Assembly: GCA_007135995.1 (NCBI GenBank)
Contig: SLHU01000324.1
Span: 1-8,254, forward strand
Length of the DNA stretch: 8,254 nt
Reading direction: 5' to 3'
DNA from: Clostridiales bacterium
GTDB lineage: Bacteria; Bacillota; Clostridia; Saccharofermentanales; UBA5734
Translations under genes and position numbers: made by a program
Shown: positions 5,681 through 8,254 of the stretch, in pieces
How the letters are laid out: every line of letters starts with the position of its first letter
Numbering within the stretch: the first letter of the stretch is position 1
Notes under the pieces: model-generated
Told to the model about the DNA's origin: nothing
Seen by the model: the letters and a program-made list of their open reading frames with translations, nothing else
The model's database searches: none

Positions 5681-5711
5681 CAAGGTTATGCATTAAAGCG
5701 AGCAGCGTCTG

Positions 5712-6194
5712 TTAGCCCGGTTTAGATATTTTCAGGATCTTGTATCGCAAAACACCCATTGGTGTGTTGACATCCACAACCTGGTTGCGTTTTTTGCCGA
5801 CAATCGCCGCGCCCAGAGGTGAGTCGCTGGAAATCTTGTTGTTAAAGATATCTTCTTCCTTGTTCCCGACAAGCACATACTCCATCTCATCACGCGTTTC
5901 TTCATCGCGGATTTTAATCTTGGCCCCCAGTGTCACTTTGGTTTTGCTAATATCTTCTTCGTCGATTACGCGGGCTTTCTTGAGTGTCGATTCAATCTCC
6001 ATAATCTGCATCTCATTTTCAGCCTGTGCGTTCTTGGCATCATCATATTCCGAATTTTCAGAAAGATCTCCCAGGGACCTTGCTTCTTTCAACCGCTCGG
6101 CAATATCAGCTGCTATCACCGTTTTGCGGTGTTCCAGCTCGTCCTGCAGTTTCTTGATCCCGTCGTAAGTCATCTCATAGAATTTTTCAGCCAT
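5712..6194 (-). CDS. greA: Transcription elongation factor GreA
   Basis: The 160-residue protein enters the secondary channel of RNA polymerase and stimulates cleavage of the backtracked transcript, rescuing stalled complexes. An N-terminal antiparallel coiled coil covers about 1-75, with the tip motif ARSLGDLSENSEYDDAKNAQ at 38-57; the acidic tip residues Asp43 and Glu46 correspond to the catalytic pair of E. coli GreA. The C-terminal FKBP-like domain contains LGAKIKIRDEET and the family ending SPLGAAIVGKKRNQVVDV, then GVLRYKILKI. Length matches GreA (about 158). The ATG at 6192-6194 has AAAGGAG at 6203-6209, 8 bases away; an ATG 6 codons upstream would have this site inside its coding region. 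It follows guaB by 45 bp and precedes lysS, so cotranscription is likely. Confidence 0.97.
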   Translation of the reverse strand: MAEKFYEMTYDGIKKLQDELEHRKTVIAADIAERLKEARSLGDLSENSEYDDAKNAQAENEMQIMEIESTLKKARVIDEEDISKTKVTLGAKIKIRDEETRDEMEYVLVGNKEEDIFNNKISSDSPLGAAIVGKKRNQVVDVNTPMGVLRYKILKISKPG

Positions 6195-6239
6195 GTCATG
6201 TTCTCCTTTCAAAGCCCGTAAAACGTGCCTTCGCCGACA

Positions 6240-7751
6240 TTAAGTCCGGCGCTCACTTTCTTTTTGTATAACATCGTGGGCACCGCCCTCAACAATGCTT
6301 GTTGAGGAAATGACAACCAGTCTTGCTTTTTCCTGCAGCTGATCAATCGACAACGAACCGCAGGCACACATGGTCGCTCTCATTTTCGCCATCGACAAGT
6401 CCAGATTATCTTTAAGCTTTCCGGCATACGGGACGTATGAGTCAACGCCTTCCTCAAAAGCCATTCTTTGCCCCTGGTTGTCTCCATCGGCATAGCGCTG
6501 CCAGTTGCGGGCTCTGTTGGAGCCTTCTCCCCAGTATTCTTTCACGTATGTGCCGTTGACCAGGAGCCTGCGGGTCGGACTTTCGTCAAACCTGGCAAAG
6601 TATCGGCCAAGCATAATAAAGTCAGCGCCCATTGCCAGTGCCATCGTCATATGGTAGTCATGGACAATCCCGCCATCAGAGCAGATCGGTACATAAATAC
6701 CCGTTTCACGATAATAGGCATCGCGTGCTTCGGCCACTGCCAGAACAGCAGATGCCTGACCACAGCCGATCCCTTTCTGTTCTCGTGTAATGCAGATCGA
6801 TCCGCCGCCAATGCCGACTTTAACAAAATCCGCGCCGGCGTCAACTAGATATCGGAAACCTTCGGCATCAACAACATTCCCTGCGCCTACCAGCACCGTG
6901 TCGCCATACTGCTCCCGGATCCAGCTGATCGTATCCGACTGCCAGATGCTGAACCCGTCCGAGGAGTCGATACAAAGCACATCTGCTCCCGCTTCTATCA
7001 GTGCAGGGACACGAACCTGGTAATCGTGGGTATTGATCCCGGCACCGGTGATCAGTCTTTTCTGTTCATCCAGCAGCTCCAGAGGATTTTCTTTGTGTTC
7101 ATCGTAATCCTTCCTGAACACCATCCCCACCAGATGACCCTGCTGATCAACAATCGGCAGCTGGTTCACTTTATGATCCCAGATGATATCGTTCGCTTCG
7201 CTGAGATTAATGCCCTCCCGGCCCACAATCAGGTGGTCCAGAGGTGTCATAAACTCGCTGACAGGCGTATCGGTTGTCATACGGCTGATCCGGTAGTCTC
7301 TGCTGGTGACAATGCCCAGCAGTTTACCGTGAGCGCTGCCATCTTCAGTAACCGCCACTGTAGAATGGCCCGTTATTTCCTTGAGTGTCAGTATATCGGC
7401 CAGCGTATGGTCTGGTGTCACATTGGTATCGCTGGTGACAAGGCCGGCCTTGTATTTTTTGACCTTCCGAACCATGTCCGCCTGCTTGTCCACAGGCTGT
7501 GAGCTGAACACAAAAGACAAACCGCCGCTTCTGGCCAGCGCGATGGACAGAGTGTCGTTTGAAACTGCCTGCATGATCGCCGATGTGACCGGCAGACTGA
7601 TGTTCAGCCGGCTCGCTTCTTTTCCTTTACGATATTTAACAACAGCCGTTGATAAAACTACATTTTCCGGTCTTGTCTGATAATCTGTCAGGTTCGGAAT
7701 CAGCAGATACTCATTGAATGTACGCGATTCCTGTTCGAAGATCGTCGCCAT
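6240..7751 (-). CDS. guaB: IMP dehydrogenase, Tritrichomonas-like type with CBS pair
   Basis: The 503-residue enzyme oxidises IMP to XMP with NAD+, the committed step of GTP synthesis. The TIM-barrel catalytic domain is interrupted by a CBS (Bateman) pair at about 100-220. Substrate contacts include DSSDGFS at 262-268, GAGN at 289-292, and the active-site loop [17 protein letters not shown] at 313-329 with the nucleophile Cys320. The mobile flap carries WQRY at 417-420 (Arg419-Tyr420), and SIVEGGAHD at 485-493 completes the monovalent-cation site. The loop and flap ([42 protein letters not shown]) match what I recall of the T. foetus enzyme rather than the common bacterial loop (PGSICTTR ... 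GVGVPQ). Lys311 and Glu434 align with T. foetus residues linked to low mycophenolic acid sensitivity. The ATG at 7749-7751 has GGAGG at 7759-7763, 7 bases upstream. It lies 31 bp after pyrG and 45 bp before greA. Confidence 0.95.
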   Translation of the reverse strand: MATIFEQESRTFNEYLLIPNLTDYQTRPENVVLSTAVVKYRKGKEASRLNISLPVTSAIMQAVSNDTLSIALARSGGLSFVFSSQPVDKQADMVRKVKKYKAGLVTSDTNVTPDHTLADILTLKEITGHSTVAVTEDGSAHGKLLGIVTSRDYRISRMTTDTPVSEFMTPLDHLIVGREGINLSEANDIIWDHKVNQLPIVDQQGHLVGMVFRKDYDEHKENPLELLDEQKRLITGAGINTHDYQVRVPALIEAGADVLCIDSSDGFSIWQSDTISWIREQYGDTVLVGAGNVVDAEGFRYLVDAGADFVKVGIGGGSICITREQKGIGCGQASAVLAVAEARDAYYRETGIYVPICSDGGIVHDYHMTMALAMGADFIMLGRYFARFDESPTRRLLVNGTYVKEYWGEGSNRARNWQRYADGDNQGQRMAFEEGVDSYVPYAGKLKDNLDLSMAKMRATMCACGSLSIDQLQEKARLVVISSTSIVEGGAHDVIQKESERRT

Positions 7752-7782
7752 ATATTTACCTCCGGGTACAACAGTTATTCAG

Positions 7783-8254
7783 TCAGCCCATTCGTTTTTT
7801 CCTGAAACTCAGCGCAGCCTTCAGGTACCCTCTGAACAGCGGATGCGGGCGTATGGGGCGAGATTTAAATTCAGGATGATAGATTACACCAATGTACCAT
7901 GGATGGTCATCTAGTTCAACAGCTTCCACCTGTCTGCCGTCAGGCGAAAGGCCGGAAAAGACCAGACCGGCCGCTTCAAGTTTATCTTTCCATGACAGAT
8001 TAAACTCCCAGCGGTGATGATGGCGTTCTGATATCAGATCACGCTGGTAGGCATCCTGAAGTTTTGAACCAGGCCGTATAACGCACTCACAGGCACCGCG
8101 GCGCATCGGTTTTTCCTCCGGTGACAAATGCATGCCCTCTTCGCTGACGCCATTCTGATCGGCAAGTGATAAATCGGGCAAAACAAAAATGGGCTGACAC
8201 GATATCTCCGATTCGGTTGAATGTGCGTTCTGGATACCGGCAACCTTGCGCGCG
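7783..8254 (-). CDS. pyrG: CTP synthase, C-terminal glutaminase portion (cut by window edge)
   Basis: The last 156 residues of CTP synthase are present; the synthetase domain and most of the amidotransferase domain lie beyond the right edge. The enzyme makes CTP from UTP, ATP and glutamine. The fragment opens with ARKVAGIQNAHSTES, as in the loop before the conserved PV(I/F)xLPD segment. It then has MRRGACECVIRPGSKL, ERHHHRWEFN (usually ERHRHRYEFN), SGLSPDGRQVEAVELDDHPW and VIYHPEFKSRPIRPHPLF. The His and Glu of HPEF are the catalytic partners of the glutaminase Cys, which is itself outside the window. The stop TGA is at 7783-7785. No terminator separates it from guaB 31 bp downstream, so the two nucleotide-synthesis genes are probably cotranscribed. 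Confidence 0.95.
   Translation of the reverse strand, partial: ARKVAGIQNAHSTESEISCQPIFVLPDLSLADQNGVSEEGMHLSPEEKPMRRGACECVIRPGSKLQDAYQRDLISERHHHRWEFNLSWKDKLEAAGLVFSGLSPDGRQVEAVELDDHPWYIGVIYHPEFKSRPIRPHPLFRGYLKAALSFRKKRMG

Noticed and set aside
5631..5711. T-box or lysine riboswitch ahead of lysS
   Set aside because: The gap is 81 bp, too short for either element, and no T-box consensus was seen.
5740..6168. Plus-strand 142-codon open frame opposite greA
   Set aside because: Its Ser/Ile/Leu-rich translation is a shadow of greA coding sequence on the other strand; GreA is unmistakable.
6233..6250. Small hairpin over the guaB stop as a terminator
   Set aside because: The stem is only six pairs with a bulge and no T-tract follows on the minus strand; guaB and greA probably share a transcript.
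7752..7782. Purine riboswitch or promoter ahead of guaB
   Set aside because: Only 31 bp separate pyrG and guaB, holding little besides the ribosome binding site.
1..8254. Mobile elements, CRISPR arrays, tRNA or rRNA genes, defence systems
   Set aside because: No transposase, integrase, repeat-spacer pattern, cloverleaf or rRNA sequence was seen; the gene content is core metabolism and transport.

Overview
The window looks like a chromosomal segment from a low-to-moderate G+C Firmicute, most likely a member of the Clostridia. The basis is strong GGAGG ribosome binding sites, TTG and GTG starts, a lipoprotein-type PstS, a greA-lysS gene pair and Firmicutes-like Rho-independent terminators. I cannot name the genus from sequence alone. 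No insertion sequence, phage gene, CRISPR array, tRNA or rRNA is visible, so this is mostly housekeeping DNA. The interest lies in its regulatory sequence and in two unusual proteins.

Layout. (1) At 1-1480 on the minus strand is the start of a phosphate-uptake (pst) operon: a candidate Pho-box array, then pstS (phosphate-binding lipoprotein), a 163-bp gap with direct repeats and a large hairpin, then the first 58 codons of pstC, cut by the window edge. (2) At 1508-2039 on the minus strand is a single small Smr-domain gene with its own promoter and terminator. (3) At 2184-2942 on the plus strand is an RsuA-type 16S rRNA pseudouridine synthase, the only plus-strand gene. (4) At 2933-8254 on the minus strand is a collinear run, in transcription order: pyrG (C-terminal part only), guaB, greA, lysS, and a membrane protein with a degenerate J-like domain. 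rsuA and the membrane-protein gene converge and overlap by 10 bp inside one perfect palindromic terminator.

How the genes fit together. pyrG and guaB supply CTP and the GTP precursor XMP. GreA rescues backtracked RNA polymerase and LysRS charges tRNA-Lys, so the run joins nucleotide supply to transcription and translation. Gaps are 31 bp (pyrG-guaB), 45 bp (guaB-greA), 81 bp (greA-lysS, with a terminator or attenuator hairpin) and 76 bp (lysS to membrane protein). The pst operon is a separate unit, probably controlled by phosphate through a PhoB/PhoP-type regulator.

Most worth a second look: a four-unit, exactly 11-bp-periodic hexamer array upstream of pstS; a long hairpin between pstS and pstC; an IMP dehydrogenase that closely resembles the Tritrichomonas foetus enzyme rather than the usual bacterial type; a J-like/transmembrane/solute-binding-like protein I cannot assign to a family; and a palindromic terminator that makes both convergent proteins end in the same peptide.
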